Origin: Fusarium oxysporum f. sp. lycopersici 4287 | Taxonomy: Eukaryota > Ascomycota > Sordariomycetes > Hypocreales > Nectriaceae | Reading direction: 5' to 3' | NCBI RefSeq assembly: GCF_000149955.1 | Contig: NC_030986.1 | Coordinates: 4,339,333 to 4,403,332 of the forward strand | Length of the DNA: 64,000 nucleotides | Shown here: positions 46,199-58,959 of the stretch, one piece after another | Numbering within the stretch: the stretch's first letter is position 1 | Layout of the letters: every line of letters starts with the position of its first letter | Translations under genes and position numbers: made by a program | Notes under the pieces: generated by a model | What the model was told of the DNA's origin: nothing | Database searches by the model: none | The model's input: only the letters and a program-made list of their open reading frames with translations

Positions 46199-46858
46199 AT
46201 GGATGCACATGCGCTGCTCTCCTCCCAAGGCTGGCGAGGCACCGGTCACTCCCTACATAAAACCGACGACTCAATCGGACTTGCGAAACCTCTGCTGCTG
46301 AATCGCAAAGACAATACTCGAGGACTGGGTCAGAAGCAACATTTCACTAGCGACCAATGGTGGATGAACGCATTTGATGAGCAACTCAAGGGTATCGATA
46401 CCTCCAAGGAGGGAAAAGTGGTTCAGACTGTCACAACTGGCAAGCTGAACGCCCTCGAAAAGAATCTCGGCAAATACTCCGTATACACGACCTTCGTACG
46501 AGGCGGATTCCTCGAAGGAACAATAGATAAGCTCACAATCAACGACTCGAGCACGGAGTCATCCGAAACCGAATCCAGTGACCAGCAAGAAGGCGACAAG
46601 TTTGACAAGGACAAGCCTCGGAAAGAGACCAAGGAGGAGAAGAAAGTCCGAAAAGAAGCAAAGAGGAAGCGGAAGGAGGCGCGGGCCGCGAGAAGGGCCG
46701 AGAAAGCAGCGCGCCGAGAGCTCAAGTCCAAGTCGAAAAAGTCTTCCAAATCCTCCAAGTCCTCAGCAGAATCAAGCGACGCAGACGAGGAGAAAAAACG
46801 GCGGCGCGCAAAGAAAGAAGAGAAAAGGAGGCAAAGAGCTAAAGAGGCCAGGAAATAG
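46199..46858 (+). CDS. Tma23-like G-patch nucleolar protein
   Basis: Single exon, 219 residues. The N-terminus is a degenerate G-patch-type segment (LLSSQGWRGTGHSLHKTDD) followed by GLAKPLLLNRKDNTRGLGQK and the conserved aromatic block QWWMNAFDEQLKGID. Together these are diagnostic of the Tma23 family, ribosome-biogenesis proteins of the nucleolus. The second half is a Lys/Arg/Glu-rich, probably helical and disordered tail (KEEKKVRKEAKRKRKEARAA) interrupted by a Ser patch, which suits rRNA or pre-ribosome binding and nucleolar retention. The frame is intact. It converges with THG1, whose 3' end is about 110 bp away. Confidence 0.88.
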   Translation: MDAHALLSSQGWRGTGHSLHKTDDSIGLAKPLLLNRKDNTRGLGQKQHFTSDQWWMNAFDEQLKGIDTSKEGKVVQTVTTGKLNALEKNLGKYSVYTTFVRGGFLEGTIDKLTINDSSTESSETESSDQQEGDKFDKDKPRKETKEEKKVRKEAKRKRKEARAARRAEKAARRELKSKSKKSSKSSKSSAESSDADEEKKRRRAKKEEKRRQRAKEARK

Positions 46859-46965
46859 AACATAGAGGGACATGGAAAATCGGAGTTTGAAGGCATATAC
46901 AGCGAAAGCATATTCACGGAGTTGAGGTTAATGGAAATTTTGGATGATACCCCATAGATGTATAT

Positions 46966-48176
46966 TTACGTCTGTTTTGGAATCTTCCCAGGCTTGTTGG
47001 AAAGGAGCCATGGTCTTTGGTTCCAGAAATCGTCCTTGATGATGTCCATGTGTTCCACCACCACACGAGCTTTGGCTCGGCTCTTCTTGTCCTTCTCCTT
47101 CTGTGACTTTGATTGCTCAACGGGCTCTGCTTGAGAGTCGATTGTTTGCATGGTATTGTGAGAGTTTGGGTCCACCAGTTCGTACTGTTGAGTGTCAGTG
47201 CCGGTTTGCAGGGAAGTGTAGACCGATACGTACATCGCGGAAGATAACACTACCCTTTCTGTATATCTCGGGCTCGTTGTTGTAGTTGATGGAAAAGCGG
47301 GAGAAAGAGTATCTCGTTTTTGTCTGCTGCCCAATGTGCGCTGATACAGTCAGCTTGTTCAAGTTCCGCAATATGGCCACCTACCGCCAGAGTACTCTCA
47401 GCTTCCTTGTTGTCAAGACCTCCGAGTTGGATCAAAGACCAGAAACATGTGTTATAGAGGTTATTGATGTGGCCTTAAGTTATGTTAGTCGGTGCCATTT
47501 GTATAGTTGTAAAACCTACAATCTGCTTGTCTCCAGCTCATGTAATCCCGGAGATTTTGAACACTAGGGTAGCACACTGCCCGCCCATCGAAGGATGGTA
47601 GTGGAGGAGATAACGGGCTGTCTGGGAAGTGAGTCGACCAAAAGTATACATAATTTGCAGTGAATGTCGAGACGACAGTGCTAACAAGTTTACTAGGAAA
47701 TGGTAAGTTTTGGACGTAGCATGGGGAGAGTGAGTGTAAACGAACCTGGCTCTTCGATCAAACAAAGTGCATGCCTTGTGAAAGACGAAGCTGTTGGAAG
47801 TATTAGTGATACAAAGCCTTGACATGGTTCGTCTTACGAACCTGTATTCATCACTGACGCCGTATGCAATGGTGATTTCTGGTAGCTCAGTTACGACGGC
47901 CTTGGCAGCTGTGTTCATAAGATCAAGGGCACGGCGATCATTTGGCTTCTCGAAGCCATACTTAGCACACATTCTATCAATTGTTAGGAGACTCATTAAA
48001 AGAGAAAAATTCAACTGTACTTTGTGAACCCTCTTCCATCGACTCGCACCACGATCCATGTGTTGGGTAATAGCGGATCTGGCGTCTCAAAGTTACGAAC
48101 ATATTCAAACCTTTAATCATTAGATTAGCGATGATATAGGTACAGGCACTGCGAAGACTCACTTGGAATTCGCCAT
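46966..48176 (-). CDS. THG1: tRNA-His guanylyltransferase, multi-exon, with an apparent 1-base frameshift
   Basis: Adds the essential G at position -1 of tRNA-His. The start is ATG 48176. Exons read clearly as 48163..48176 (MANSK), 48021..48110, 47842..47973, 47746..47790, a longer one beginning about 47694, then a C-terminal exon 46966..47184. Recognisable family blocks are FEYVRNFETPDPLLPNTW, VVRVDGRGF with the metal-binding Asp, KMCAKYGFEKPNDRRALDLM, IAYGVSDEYSFVFHKAC, and INYNNEPEIYRKGSVIFRD. Seven exons look likely. The conserved blocks ADKNEILF and SRFSINYNNEPE sit in different frames about 47,300-47,325. Dropping one T of TTT in CTCTTTCTCC restores the family sequence, so a sequencing insertion or a genuine mutation is present there. 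The exact donor before ADKNEILF is uncertain. Confidence 0.9.
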
Positions 48177-48923
48177 TTTGCGAGCTTCAATGAGAAGTTG
48201 ACCGTTAAAAAAGAATGATGGCTGAAATTATATGCGCTGGCTGTGTCTGGAGTCTGGTATTTGTGACTCAATATGATTTGTTTGAGTGTAACTCGATATG
48301 GTGGAGAAGTGAATATTTTATGTACTTCTTGGGGTTAGATAAATGTTGGAGAGACATGTCATAACACATGTATAAAGTCACGCCCAAGTTCAGGCCTAAT
48401 AATTTTACTAATGATACTTAAACTCTGAACTCTTAACTATATAGAGATCTCTACAGCCCAGATATGTAGCTATGAATTGATGGATAACTTTGAGGCATTG
48501 TGTCTATTTATCTTCACCCTCTTCTTGCCCCCCTCAGTGGTACCTACACCTGAAGCTTCGCTCAAGCCTTTGAGCGACAGACAACTACCTACATTCAAGA
48601 ACAGAAAGCACATACCCCTCATCTACATCTGAGGAATGAATTCATACGAATCCATTTTACGAAAAAACCCCTATAGAAAGACTTTCACTAATCTTACTCT
48701 AAGACATAAGTGACCTTGAGGAACAAAGCATCAGCCACATTTTTATTTGCACACCTACCTAGGTCGTGTGGGCCCTGCGTCTGTAGCCTTGCAGACCAAG
48801 CCCACCTCCAACAGCACGGCTGAAGCCAATTTCTAGAGCTTACACAAACACTTTTGTCAATGGAACACGAGCTCTTTATTCTAACTACTATTCTATGACG
48901 CCGACTTTCAGTATATCGCTATT
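48177..48923. other. Divergent promoter region between THG1 and SWD1
   Basis: About 750 bp with no recognisable gene or repeat. Pyrimidine-rich near 48,510-48,540. Confidence 0.5.
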
Positions 48924-50360
48924 ATGAATCTCCTACTCTCAGATGACTATCTTCTCCAAGATTACCCCGAGCACATCACAAATACGATCCGTTCAGGACA
49001 TGCGACAACTCTACGTTTTAATCGGCAGGGCGATTACCTTGCTTCGGGCCGAGTCGATGGAACCGTTGTGATTTGGGATCTGGAGACAATGGGAGTCGCG
49101 AGGAAACTGAGAGGTCACAATAAGAGCATTACAGTTCTGAGCTGGTCAAGGTGTGGACAGTATCTTCTTACGACCTGCCACGGATGGAAAGCTATCCTTT
49201 GGGACCTTCAGGATGGAAAGCGTCTACGCGAGGTTCGTTTTCGCGCGCCTGCGTATATGGCTGAGCTTCACCCATGGAATCAGTAAGGAAGCGCGATCAT
49301 CTCTTGAGCTTGACTAACTTGAGTCAGCCTTCAATTTGTCGCAGCGCTATACGAAGAGCAGCCAGTCCTAGTCGACATAACCGATCCTGTCGACGTGAAA
49401 CATATTCTTCCATCAGCGGCGAAGCGACCGAGTACCGACGATGCAGCACTGCGCGAAAAGCAAGCCAAAGAAGATGCCAAACAAATGACAACTTCTGTGA
49501 TCTGGAGCACAACTGGAGACCATGTGCTCGCCGGAACCAACAAAGGAAAGCTCAATATCATCGATGCGAAGACATGCGAAATTATTTACTCGGAGAAGAT
49601 ATGTTCGGGTGCCATTACCACCATGCGAATGACTGTATCGGGACGCGAATTATTAGTCAATTCCCAAGACCGAATTATTCGAACTTTCCGCGTACCAAAT
49701 TTACTGGCCGAGAATCTCGATCTCGATACACTGCAATTACCACTGGAGCACAAGTTCCAGGACGTTGTCAACAGGCTATCATGGAATCACGTCACGTTCA
49801 GTGCAACTGGTGAATATGTAGCAGCCTCGACGTATAACAACCACGAGCTGTATGTATGGGAGCGTAATCATGGCAGTCTGGTGTGTATGCTCAAGGACCC
49901 AAAAGAAGAACAAGGTGTGATAGAGTGGCATCCCACCCGCGCGCTCTTGGCTGCCTGCGGCTTGGAAACTGGTCGCATATACATATGGTCTGTTGTCAGT
50001 CCACAAAAATGGTCGGCGCTGGCGCCTGACTTTGCTGAAGTGGAAGAGAACGTTGAGTACATCGAGCGGGAAGATGACTTTGATATCTATGCGCAAGAAG
50101 AGATACACCGACGGCGACTAGATGCTGAAGATGAAGAGGTTGATGTCTTGACCCTGGATCCATCAAAAACTCTGGACGAGGGAGAAAGCTTTCGGATGCC
50201 AATTCTGTTTAATCTCGGGGAGAGCGACAGCGAGGACGAATTCATCGCAGTATCAACCGGCACCATGAGACGTAGGAGTCCTGGAGAGGGTCAAAGCGAT
50301 TTGGAGGAAAAGATGCCCGTTCAAAAAAGCACGGCCGGGAAAAGAGGCCGAAAGCGTTAG
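48924..50360 (+). CDS. SWD1: COMPASS subunit Swd1/RbBP5 homologue
   Basis: WD40 protein of the Set1/COMPASS complex that methylates histone H3 Lys4. Two exons, 48924..49282 and 49328..50360, joined in phase 2 (HPWN-H-LQFVAALYEEQP) across a 45-nt intron; 463 residues. The N-terminus MNLLLSDDYLLQDYPEHI and the first repeats (ATTLRFNRQGDYLASGRVDG, WDLETMGVARKLRGHNKSIT) are characteristic of RbBP5. Later repeats include VIWSTTGDHVLAGTNKGKLN and IEWHPTRALLAACGLETGRI. The tail is acidic (EEVEDNVEYIEREDDFD-type, EDEEVDVLTLD) and holds the activation/hinge region used to contact other COMPASS subunits. It ends in a basic KRGRKR. The start codon is well supported by family alignment. Confidence 0.94.
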
Positions 50361-51441
50361 ACAACAGAGGAGATGATGGGTGGAACATGGACAGCAAAGA
50401 ACAAAGGGGTCTTGTCGCATTCGGAGGGGCTAGTTAAAGCTGCATGAAATAGGGATGATTGCAAATATACCATTTTCGTCTCAATAATGGGATGAATGAA
50501 ATAATTTAGCAAAATACATAAAGAATCTATTATGAGATCTGCTTCTCAAGACTCACAAGACTTATCTCAATACACCATGTCTGATAGTGCTTCTGAGTAT
50601 GCAGTCAGGCCGTGTGTCTTTCTTCTTTCATATAGCCTCTTGATAGTCCACAGCTTTCATAGAATTTCATGCAAGCTGATTCAAGGATCAAATGCTCAGA
50701 ATCAATGATTAGGAGCTGTTTCGCCATTGCCTGAGTCACTGCCCGGATCTCTAACGTCAGAGGGCGTGATTGGATCCAATCTCTTAGGGGTACAAGTACC
50801 GATACTTTGAATACCCATCTAAAAAGCGCGACTGGTTTTCATTTTACACCAAAAACTCGCTTTTAGTCAGCCCGCGAGAACGTGCAGCAAAGTAGCTCTA
50901 CTCACGCGTGCAACAAGCCTCAGGCAACACCCTGAGCTCAGGGAGGCCAAAAAGAGCTTAGCGCACAACTGCTGCCAGCCGTTCTCAAGTCCAGAATCTT
51001 TCAGGCTTCCCCCGACCTTCTCGCTTCAACCACGACAAAACTTTGCCTACAACACAAAGTCATCACAGCGCGCGTCGGGCATCGCGCGCATCCCATCGAA
51101 ACAGCTTAACCTCCGATTACGAACGATCGACGACATCGCCGACCGCGATTTTTCGAGTTTCTGTAACCTACAAGGTGGCGGCGACGGGGGAGACCAGCCT
51201 GAGGTTCACCTGAGCCAGTGGCCAGGACAGGCGTTGCTGTTCATCGCCCATCAAGCAATCGCATTTGAGAGAATTTATTATCGACTTTACAGCCTTGCGC
51301 GACCAAAAACCTTTTTAATAGCATCTTTTTGCACTTTTCTTCTACTTTTCGCGTTTCTTTGCGTTCCGGCGCGCGTTTGGATCTCTACTCTCGCTTCTCG
51401 CTCCTTTCCACTCCACGTCAGAACAATCACATATCGCCACC
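50361..51441. other. Promoter and leader region of RPB1
   Basis: About 1.1 kb before the RPB1 start. The second half is pyrimidine-rich with repeated TTTTCTTCTACTTTTCGCG-like tracts, as is usual for highly transcribed fungal housekeeping genes. No gene seen. Confidence 0.5.
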
Positions 51442-54400
51442 ATGGCTAACCTTTACTTCACCCACTCGAGCGCTCCGCTCAAGACGGTGGAAGAGATTCA
51501 GTTCGGTTTGATGTCTCCCGAGGAGATCAAGAACATGAGTGTCTGCCACATTACTTATCCCGAAACGATGGAGGAGAACAAAACAAAGCCTCGTGACGGT
51601 GGCCTCAATGACCCGCTTCTCGGATCGATCGATCGACAATTCCGTTGCAAGACCTGCACCCAAGCAATGGGCGAGTGCCCTGGCCACTTCGGTCACATCG
51701 AACTGGCCAAACCTGTCTACCATCCCGGATTTATTAAGAAAGTCAAAAAGATTTTGGAGATTGTCTGCCACAACTGTAGCAAAGTGCTAGCCGATGATGT
51801 TGGTCTCGCTATATGACGCTATTTAACTTTTGATGCTAACCGCCTAATCAGAGAGATCCTGAGTTCGTTAACGCCATTAACACTCGAGATCCTAAAGTCC
51901 GTTTTAACCGCGTGTGGGAAGTTTGCAAGAAGAAGCGGAGATGTGAGAACGACGAGGCCAAGCAAAAGGATGATGAATTCGGCACGAAGACTGGTCCTCC
52001 GAGAGGGCACGGTGGCTGCGGTAACATGCAGCCCAACGTTCGACAAGCAGCTCTACAACTCAAGGCCGCCTTCGATGAAGTTACAGTCGATGAAGATGGA
52101 CAGAAGTCGAAGAAGAAGGAGACAACACCCATCACCCCCGAGATGGCTCACAGCATTCTAAGGAGGATTACGGAGGATGATCTTGTCAACATGGGCCTAA
52201 ACTCCGACTACGCTCGTCCCGAATGGATGGTTCTTACTGTTCTTCCTGTGCCACCACCCCCAGTCCGTCCCAGTATTTCCATGGATGGCACGGGAACTGG
52301 TATGCGCAACGAAGATGATTTGACATACAAGCTGGGTGATATTATTCGTGCCAACGGAAATGTCAAGCAAGCTATTCGTGAAGGATCCCCTCAACACATT
52401 GCTCGAGACTTTGAGGAACTCCTGCAATATCATGTTGCGACCTACATGGACAATGATATTGCTGGCCAACCTCGTGCTCTACAGAAGAGTGGCCGACCTG
52501 TGAAGGCTATTCGTGCACGTCTAAAGGGTAAGGAGGGTCGTCTTCGAGGTAACTTGATGGGTAAGCGTGTCGACTTTTCGGCACGTACTGTCATTACTGG
52601 TGATGCCAACCTTTCTCTACACGAGGTCGGTGTCCCTCGCAGTATTGCCAGGACCCTCACCTATCCCGAAACTGTGACACCCTACAACATCGGCAAGCTG
52701 CATCAACTTGTCGAGAATGGACCCAACGAACATCCCGGTGCCAAGTATGTTATCCGAGCTGATGGTCAGCGAATCGATTTACGCCATCACCGCCGTGCCG
52801 GTGCGATCTCTCTTGAATACGGATGGAAGGTTGAGCGCCATTTGATGACTGGTGACTACATCATCTTCAATCGTCAGCCCTCTCTGCATAAAGAATCTAT
52901 GATGGGTCATCGTGTTCGCGTCATGCCATACTCAACCTTCCGTCTCAACCTTTCTGTTACTTCTCCTTACAACGCCGATTTCGATGGTGATGAGATGAAC
53001 CTTCACGTCCCCCAGAGCGAGGAAACGCGCGCTGAGGTTAAAGAGCTTTGTCTAGTTCCCTTGAACATTGTCTCTCCTCAGAAGAACGGTCCTTTGATGG
53101 GTATCGTCCAGGACTCTCTGGCTGGTGCCTACAAGCTTTGCCGTCGAGATGTTTTCCTCACAAAGGAGCAAATCATGAACTGTATGCTCTGGGTGCCCAA
53201 CTGGGACGGTGTCATTCCTCAACCCGCTATCTATAAGCCTCGTCCTCGGTGGACTGGTAAGCAGCTTATCAGCATGGTTATCCCTAAGGAGGTTAGCCTG
53301 TTCAACGGTACGGATTCTGGTGAAAACGCCCCTCTTAAGGACGAGGGTCTTCTGATCCAAGCCGGCCAACTGATGTATGGTCTTTTAACTAAGAAGAACA
53401 TTGGTGCTGCTGCGGGTGGTATTGTGCATATCAGCTACAACGAACTTGGCCCCGAAGGTGCGATGGCTTTCTTAAACGGTGTCCAGCAGGTTGTCACCTA
53501 CTGGCTTCTCAACAATGGTCATAGCATTGGTATTGGTGATACAATTCCCGATGCGGCGACCATTGCTAAAGTTCAGGTACATATTGATGAGGAAAAGGCT
53601 GAAGTTGCTCGCTTGACAGCAATGGCCACAGCGAATGAGCTTGAGGCCCTACCTGGTATGAACGTTCGTGCAACCTTCGAAAACAAAGTCTCCATGGCTC
53701 TGAACCAGGCCCGTGATAAGGCTGGTACCACAACACAGAAGAGTTTGAAGGATTCAAACAATGCTGTCACCATGGCTTCCTCAGGTTCCAAGGGTTCATC
53801 TATCAATATTTCTCAAATGACTGCGCTTGTCGGTCAGCAAATTGTCGAAGGCAAGCGTATTCCTTTTGGTTTCAAGTATCGCACATTACCTCACTTCACC
53901 AAGGACGATTACTCACCTGAGGCCCGTGGCTTCGTCGAGAACTCTTACCTCCGTGGTCTCACTCCTAGCGAATTTTTCTTCCACGCCATGGCTGGTCGAG
54001 AAGGTCTCATTGATACTGCAGTCAAGACTGCCGAAACAGGTTATATCCAGCGACGATTGGTTAAGGCTCTGGAAGATCTTTCTGCCCGTTACGATGGAAC
54101 TGTCCGAAACTCTCTGGGAGACATTGTTCAGTTCCTCTATGGTGAAGACGGTCTTGATGCCATGATTATTGAGAAACAGAAGTTGGGTATCCTCAATATG
54201 TCAAACTCGGCATTTGAAAAGAAGTATCGTCTGGATCTTGCCAACCCCCCGGACTGGTTTAAGCACGACTACGAATTCGGTAACGAATTGACTGGTGACA
54301 AGGAATCTATGGAGTATCTCGATCAAGAATGGGAAAAGTTGTTGGCTGATCGCAGACAAATCCGACAGATCAACAAGGCCAAGGGTAACGAGGAAATGAT

Positions 54401-56720
54401 GCAACTGCCCCTCAACATCACTCGCATCATTGAGTCTGCTAAGCGAGTCTTTAATGTCAAGGCTAATGACCGAAGCAACTTGCGACCGTCGGAAGTTATT
54501 CCAGCTGTGCAAAACTTGTTGGATAGCATGAAGATTGTTCGCGGTACTGATGAAATCTCGATTGAAGCTGACGCAAATGCATCAATTCTCTTCAAGGCCT
54601 TGCTTCGCTCTCGCCTGGCCTTCAAGGAGGTGGTCAAGGAGCATCGGTTGAACAAATTAGCTTTTGACCATATTCTGGGTGAACTTCAGAATAGATGGGA
54701 TCGCGCATTTGTCAACCCTGGTGAAATGGTTGGTGTTCTGGCTGCGCAGTCTATTGGTGAGCCTGCTACTCAGATGACACTGAACACCTTCCATTTCGCT
54801 GGTGTGTCGTCCAAGAACGTTACTCTTGGTGTGCCACGTCTCAAGGAAATTCTCAACTTGGCCAAAAACATCAAGACTCCCAGTATGGCTGTGTACCTCA
54901 ACACACCGCTCGCGAGACAAGAGCAAGCCAAGAAGCTACGAAGTATGGTAGAATACACCAACCTTCGCTCTGTCACTTCGGTGACTGAGATTTACTATGA
55001 TCCCAACATCACGGAAACAAACATCCCTGAAGATGTGGACATGGTTGAGTCTTACTACATGATCCCGGATGAGAGCGTGGACCCCACTGCCAACCAATCG
55101 CGATGGCTTCTACGTATTACTCTGGACCGACAGAAGCTTCTGGATAAGGAGATCAAGATCGATGATGTTGCTCAGCGCATCAAGGAGGAGTATCCTACTG
55201 ATCTGGCAGTCATTTTCAGTGACAACAACGCCGATGAGCAGGTTATCCGTATTCGAACCCTCCAAACCGGTGACAAGGATGAGGAGGGTGAAGGTGGTAT
55301 GGAGGAGGATGTCATGCTCAAGCGCCTGGAGGCCCATCTCTTGGATACTCTCACTCTTCGTGGCGTTCCTGGCATTGAACGTGCTTTCCTCACCAAGGGC
55401 ACCCGACTCACCGAGGGACCTGACGGAGCTTTGCTTGCTATCAAGGATGACCCCCGCTGCACACAGTGGTATCTGGATACCAGCGGTACTGCTCTGCGCG
55501 ACGTTTTGGCTGTGGACGGCGTCGACGCGACTCGAACATATACCAACGATCTGTATCAAATCGTTGAGGTCTTTGGTATTGAAGCTGCTCGTGCCGCGTT
55601 GGCGAAGGAGTTGACCAACGTGTTGGCCTTTGACGGTTCTTATGTCAACCATCGTCACATTGCCCTCCTTGTTGATGTGATGACATACAGAGGCTCCATT
55701 TCAGCTGTCACTCGACATGGTATCAACCGAGCTGATACCGGTGCTCTGATGCGTTGTTCTTTCGAGGAGACAGTCGAGATTCTCCTCGAAGCTGCCGCAA
55801 CAGGTGAATTGGATGATTGCCGTGGTATCTCGGAGAACGTCATGCTTGGTCAGATGGCGCCCATGGGTACCGGTAACTTTGATGTCCTGCTGGATCCCAA
55901 GATGCTTGAGACTGTTATTTCTGACAACTCTCGCATGGGCTTGATGGCAGGTATGCCCACCAAGGGTGGAGATGTTGAAGGAGCTGCTACTCCCTACGAC
56001 ACTGGCTCCCCCATGGCTGATTCGGGTTACCTCAGCCTCAGCTCCCCTGCTGCAGGAAACTTCTCCCCTATTCAGGGTGCTGGATCGGAAACACCTGGTG
56101 GCTTCACCACTGTTGGTGGCGATCATGGATTTGGTGGTGCTAGCCCCTACAACCGCGGAGCGGCCAGCCCCTTCAGCAGTACATCCCCAACATCGCCATT
56201 CAGTTACTCGCCGTCATCACCTAATATGGGATACTCTCCCACATCACCTCTCATCGATGGTGGTGGCATGAGCCGCTATGGACCAACATCTCCTTCCTTC
56301 AGCCCATCATCACCATCATTCTCTCCTACCTCGCCGATGTTGCGTCCGACAAGCCCCGCAAGCCCCAACTACAGCCCGACGTCGCCCAGCTACTCGCCCA
56401 CGTCACCTTCGTCCCCTAGACACTACTCGCCGACATCGCCGGCACAGTTCAACTCTCCCACCTCTCCTAGTTACTCACCAGCGAGCCCCAACTACAGCCC
56501 GACATCGCCCAACATTCATGGGGCTGGACCAACCTCACCCTCTTACTCTCCGGCGTCACCTTCATGGTCTCCAACGTCTCCTGAGGCTTATTCCCCAACA
56601 AGCCCAAGCTTCCAGAGGAGCCCTGGTGCACAGCAGTCGCCAACCAGCCCAAGCTACTCGCCGACGTCGCCTGCTTTCTCTCCTCGCACGCCGGGTCCAG
56701 GAACGTCTGGAAATCAATAG
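51442..56720 (+). CDS. RPB1: RNA polymerase II largest subunit Rpb1
   Basis: Catalytic subunit of RNA polymerase II. Exon 1 is 51442..51798. A GTTGGT...GCTAAC...ATCAG intron leads to exon 2, 51852..56720. Total 1,741 residues, close to the yeast length. The N-terminal zinc sites are [17 protein letters not shown] and CHNC; a later CGNM belongs to the clamp. The active-site metal motif [15 protein letters not shown] is intact. The bridge helix and trigger loop are recognisable in [20 protein letters not shown] and in [20 protein letters not shown]. The C-terminal domain from about residue 1,560 is a degenerate heptad array: about nineteen SPTSP/SPASP/SPSSP blocks, of which only three are exact YSPTSPS. 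This is usual for filamentous ascomycetes. The donor GTTGGT is weak, but the join keeps frame. Confidence 0.98.
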
Positions 56721-58683
56721 TGAGTTTGGGTCCTTAATAATACTTTAATGACCAGTCACCAACCAAGAACAGCTCTCCCAACTCGCCGTCGAACGAGCGG
56801 TAAATTGTGTAGGCAAAATGGTGGTGGGTGTGCTTTCCTATCTGGGTAACAGCAAAAAAAAAGAAAACAACTTGGAATTAGTAGCTTCGAGAATGATGCT
56901 AGCAACACAGGCGTTGCATTGCTTTTATGTTATTTAGGTAATCATATGGTGGTAAATGATAGATTTTACTAGTAGAATGCACTAGTACATGCTTTATTAT
57001 CACCTACATGATTACCTCTATGAAACGGTGGATGTGTTTGCATTTCTTGAGGAGTATTGGGGGCATGGGCCAATAGATGAAACCATGGTGAGCCCTGAGG
57101 AGATTGACCAGACTTCGAAAGGACAGGTCTTTGTATGCTACATGTATAGACGTTACTTGGCTTGCTTATATAAGATATCATTAATATATATTTGACTTTG
57201 TCTTGCCGAAAGGATTTGGGAATGATGAAATTCTGGGGTAGTTGTCTCAAACTTTGGCGAAGAGCCAGATGCTGTTCTACAAATAGCAACATATCATTCG
57301 TCATCAAACCATGTAATGTTTTATTTGTGCTCTCAAGTATTTACAAAACTTATCCTAAGCACATCCTAAACTCGAGCGAATTCCTAAAATAGAACTTTTG
57401 AAGGCTAGAACAGTAATGGCAGGAGATGAATGACTGGGGTCAACGCCCAGTTAGAGAAAATGTGAATGATAGCATGAGCAAAGGTAAGGCTGCGGTATAG
57501 CAGTAGAAGCTTTAGATAAGATATCCTAGAACCAACCAAAGCAGATCGTAAGATTAGTAAATCTTGGAGGTTTGCCCAAAAAGCCCAACTCTTTATTTCG
57601 CTTGGATTGATAGGAGATCGAACTCATTCAAGACTGCCAACTAGGGACGGTTTTCAACCCAGGCTCGACGGTGGGGGCCGTGGACTGAGTTCACAAGACA
57701 AAGACCCGAGACGTGTACTGCCTGCGAGATGAAGCAAGGCAAGACCAAGGCAACAAATGCAAGATGAAGATCAGAGACCGGTCCGTATCAGAGATACCCC
57801 CACGTGCAACGCATAGTCGCGTCTCAGTTTTCGGGGTTTCTGGAAGCGAAACTGGTTGGCGAGCGAATAGAAGAGGGTCTTGTACAACAAGTCATAGACG
57901 AAGCGAGACCCAGACGCGGCAATCGTTGATAAAATGGAAAAGATTATGTGGAACAGAAGTTGGTCGACACTTTTTTGTCACGTCCCTGAGGCCGGGGGAC
58001 CAATCATGGAGTAAAGGGGACCGGGTGGGCACCCGGTGCGGTCAGGTCCGTCAGGTCCGTATGATCCGGGGGTGTTTATGTGCGAGAGTCTGTGGGTGTG
58101 GCATGAAGTCAAGTCATTCACAGTGGCAAAGATTTATCATGCCAACATCTCGAGATTTGTAACGCGACGCGACGACCGTATGACGATGATGTGCTAAAGG
58201 AACACAAGAGAAAGAAGAAGAGGGTGGGAGCGGGATAGCGGGACCTACTGTAGTTTCGCACTACAGCATCCATCTTCCTTGACCTCCATGTTTTTAGTTC
58301 AGACAGCGGAGTTTGGGTGCAGTCGGCGATACGGAACCAGGCAGGGGGTACGCCTGGGGGTGGATGATAAGTCTCTGTAGGTCGGTTGGTATCAACACTA
58401 GGCACGGAGTACGTATGGACTATGGAGTAGCACATCATTGAGATGAGACGGCAGATCAAGGCCGCGAGTTTCCATGGGATCGTGAAAGCATAAAGAGGAC
58501 GGTTCCCTCGCTCCAAATAAGAATACCCTTTCTGTTCTCTAACCAAAACAACAAGCCTCGCTTCTATCCTCCTTTCAAGTACAACGATCCAGCTGTCTCG
58601 CCCACCTCAGCTACATCTATATCTCACTATCAACAACAACACAACAACACTCTACAGTTCAACTCTTCTCTACAACATTCACA
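56721..58683. other. Long intergenic region upstream of a small gene
   Basis: About 2 kb. It holds the RPB1 3' flank and a long presumed promoter. From 58,550 the sequence turns pyrimidine-rich, then CA-rich (CAACAACAACACAACAACAC), typical of a strong fungal leader. Open frames of 65-150 codons have no recognisable domain. Confidence 0.5.
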
Positions 58684-58959
58684 ATGTCTGCTCTTCCTCC
58701 TCAGAAGTTCCTCCCTCTCACCCCGGCTCCCAAGTCTTCTTTCCTCTCTCTCGCCCCAGCCACTTCTCCCTCATACCCTCAGAAGCCCGCTGTCCGCTCT
58801 CACACTCGTCCCTCTCCTCCTCGACGAGCCTCGACTGAGTCCTCCAGCTCCAGCTCCAGCTCCAACAACAGCTACCGCATCCTCAAGCTTGGACCTGTTC
58901 ACTACGGCGAGCATGCCGATGAGCACAAGACCGACTTTCATGATGTTATCCTTCACTAA
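58684..58959 (+). CDS. Small Ser/Pro-rich protein, unknown function
   Basis: Single-exon frame of 91 residues beginning MSALPPQKFLPLTPAPKSSF, with the start in a TCACAATGTCTG context. The first 45 residues are Pro/Ser-rich and basic (RSHTRPSPPRR). A serine run follows, then a distinct ordered end, YRILKLGPVHYGEHADEHK and DFHDVILH. The ordered C-terminal block looks like a conserved motif of small ascomycete proteins, but I cannot name a family. Strong codon bias (mostly C-ending codons), a CA-rich leader and two long flanking non-coding regions suggest a regulated, highly expressed gene. Its role is unknown. Confidence 0.72.
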   Translation: MSALPPQKFLPLTPAPKSSFLSLAPATSPSYPQKPAVRSHTRPSPPRRASTESSSSSSSSNNSYRILKLGPVHYGEHADEHKTDFHDVILH

